This document shows positions 51,001-54,000 of a DNA stretch of 64,000 nt, piece after piece. Under the pieces are notes generated by a model, which saw nothing but the letters and a program-made list of their open reading frames with translations, did not search any database and had not been told where the DNA came from. Source of the stretch: Sweltsa coloradensis (Eukaryota > Arthropoda > Insecta > Plecoptera > Chloroperlidae); contig JAMZAV010006213.1 in the NCBI GenBank assembly GCA_024449915.1, positions 1 to 64,000 of the forward strand. Reading direction: 5' to 3'. How positions within the stretch are numbered: position 1 is the stretch's first letter; every line of letters begins with the position of its first letter. The translations under genes were made by a program, and so were the position numbers.

Positions 51001-54000
51001 TGCTTTCGTCAACAGAGGTTATTCGGAGGAACAGGTCCATCAACGACTGACCAGACAGCACACCGTCACACCACCACCCACTCAACCTAACACCAAGACC
51101 GACATCGTCCCGCTAGTCACCAGGTGGCACCCTGGTCTCCAACGTTTAAATGCCATCCTTCAAGGGGGGAGTCACATCCTGGCTGCGTCACCCATGACTC
51201 AAGATCTCAGCCAGAATATCCCTAGGGTGGCATTTAAGCGTCCCCCCAACCTTGGTGACTTATTAGTGAGGAGAGATCCACAGAAGGTCCAACAAGGAGA
51301 AGCGGTCATGCACGGTTCCTCCCCTTGCCACAGACCCAGATGCAAGACGTGCCCCATGCATGAACCAGTCAAGACCTTCTCTGCCCACCTCACTAATAAG
51401 ACCTATGACATACGCAACAACAACAACTGTGGCACTAGCAACATCGTCTACCAACTTCGATGCACCCGATGTCCCGCCGAGTATGTTGGACTTACCACTA
51501 ATACTCTCCAAACCCGAATGAATGGGCACAGACAGGATGTAAGAGAGGAGAACCTCGAGAAACCTGTGGCATTGCATGCCAATGGGCATGGCCTTCCCTT
51601 CGTGACCTGTTTCACAGTTTGTGTCATCAGGTCACTCCCTCCCACTGTACACGATGGAGAACTGAGAAGATGGGAACTGGCCTACCAATGGATTTGCAAA
51701 TCGCGCCACAAACCTAACTTAAACCTTAGGTAGTCCTCCCTCTCCTCCTCTCTACCCCTCCCTGTCACCCATTCCACACCCCCCACTCATCTTTCACTTC
51801 ACCCCACCCCCACCCTAGCCAACGGCTACCTAGCTTTAGTTTTTCACCTCAGTAACTCTTCTCTACTCACTGAGGAAGGTCACGTAGACCGAAACGTTTG
51901 AAATGTAGTGTTATTTGTTTATTTGTGTTTATGTCTTCTATCACGGCGCGCCTACTCCACTTCAGGTAAGCTGTTGGTCTCCTACCCTATCTCTACATGT
52001 TTCTCACATAATGGTATATAGATTAATTAGAAGAACCATTCCAAACACAAACAAAGATTTAAAAATCCACATCAACAGCATATTCTACAAAAGGAACAAA
52101 TGACGTACAGGCATCAGCAGTAAATATATATTTCGGCTAGGTGTACGGTGTTTTGAATGTGTATACAGCAAGTGCGCTGTGCGCTTATCAAGTCGATTGT
52201 CAAAACGACATCACTTCGTAAACACCTTTACACTTGACACTTGAGCCGAATAACACATGGCATGCGTTTTTATTTCAACCTAATTTGAAGCGAGTATGCC
52301 ATACTTGACTACATGTCATATCCCCCCTCGCCAAGCATCTTTAAATGTCCAATACGATAACTCAGTTCGCCGCGACACTGGCTACTCGACTCCGAAGCCA
52401 AGGCCGTGTCGTGCGTTGTTGCCAGTACAGCGAAGTGGCGAAAACATAGTCAATTTCATTACATATTTAACAATTAATATATGGTGATTATGATTGTTTT
52501 CGAGAAAGAATTTGTTGTAAATGGAGTCTACTTAGGTAAATAGACGTCTGGGTACACCTTTACATAAGAGGTGAACGATCCCTTTAAGAAATCTCCCAAG
52601 CATAGGCTAGGGCCTAGCCTAGGACTGCAGGCTAACTGTAGGCAAATGCCAAGGAACATTAATTTTAGGGCTAGGTTGGGCTAGGCCTAGGCTAGCCCCT
52701 AGCTGGTTATTCAATGCCCTAGGCCTAGCCTAGGCTAGCCTAGCTACTGAAGGTTAAAACGAGACTAGGGTAGGGCCTACTAGGCCTACTTACGTTTGAA
52801 AATATTCTCGGACTGCAGGATGGTCCAACTTGTTCAGAGGTATATTAGATTTCAAACACATCTTCACAGTTGCGTCGATGAACGTCACTTTTCCTCCTTT
52901 GCTTTCTTTTGCTTTTCCGCAAGTAATGCAATAGAAGCCTGTTGTTTTGGTGTTTTTTCTTCCGCGGCACTTTTGAGGAAGTCCTCCTTTTTCTTCACGT
53001 GACCAGCGCCAATAACATGTTTGTTAAGGGTATCTTTTTTCTCCCAGTCTAACCTACAGTTACAAATACTGCACATGAGAATGTTTGTGTCACTAACAAA
53101 GAACTTATCATCTTTAAAACACGCTGCTCTCTGCTGAATCGTAATTGACTTTGTGCGTCCCATTCTGTTTACTTATCGAAACAACAACACACGATGCAAT
53201 GCTAGGTGTAGCCAAGTGTAGCTGCTAGCGTCACCGTGACGCGTCACGTCAATACAAACAGCGCTCGTGATTGGCGCTCGGGGCGGCAGGGAGCCAATGG
53301 CTAGCAAGGACTCTGGTCGCTTGGCGAATGTGGGCGGAGCGACTACTCGTCGCTGCGGTCAGGGTCTACGTCACGATAGTGCCACGAAAATCAAAACAAC
53401 TTTTTCGGAATTTCCCCGTTTTTGACGACGCAATTTTGGAAAATCGCTCTCAAACTGGAAATTTTAGGATAATTCGCGCTTATTTCGCGAATTAGCAATT
53501 ATTCGCCACAAAAGCAGTTTTTCGCATTAATTCGCGAAATAGAAAACTATTTTAAATGCTCCCAAAGACCATGAAACGTCGAGAAAAATAAAAAAATCGC
53601 GTTTTTAAACAATTTTTTATTTTCGTCGCGTTTTTCGTTAATACGAAAATAACGTATCTCTAGTTATAATCTGTTTTAAACCTTGAAAATGTGCAGAAAG
53701 AACTGCTGAAAACTTAAGATTCTTAAATATTGAAAATATGTAGATAAGCCCGAAAATATAACAATGTCAAGTTTTTTTAGAGTAGTACACAAACGTTACT
53801 AATTCTAGTGTAATTCCTTGTTTCCTTATTGACTGGCTTGCTGATTGATTGTTTGTCCTTCCCAGAGCGCTACAGGGAACAACTGCTAGACCAGTGTGTG
53901 TCGTGTCTGGCCAACAGTACGCGCCCGGTACAAGTGGCCGTGGTGGCGGCCCTGCGGTGCTACGTAGATAAACTCTGCCTCCTAGATTCCTCCCCAGAAG

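Larger units (their letters stand above)
48918..52583. mobile_element. TTAA-flanked (piggyBac-like) element with a PLE inside
   Basis: Inverted ends AGGGCCCGTTCACCTCTT and AAGAGGTGAACGATCCCT (16 of 18 match) with TTAA on both sides (48914-48917, 52584-52587). TTAA duplication suggests the piggyBac superfamily, but I see no transposase, and the termini are not the canonical CCY form. It contains the CRE palindrome at 49036-49065 and the PLE gene at 50288-51733. Confidence 0.72.
46520..53662 (-). mobile_element. hAT transposon with CGGBP1-like transposase, carrying nested elements
   Basis: Ends TAGAGATAAG... and ...CGTATCTCTA, perfect 8-bp duplication GTTATAAT at 46512-46519 and 53663-53670. 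Total 7143 bp; without the insert at 48918-52583 it is about 3.5 kb, normal for hAT. It encodes one two-exon transposase gene on the minus strand and sits in the 8-kb ECPAS intron, antisense to the host gene. Confidence 0.88.

Noticed and set aside
50440..51645. Several minus-strand and alternate frames over the PLE gene
   Set aside because: They are shadows of the 481-codon RT/GIY-YIG frame.
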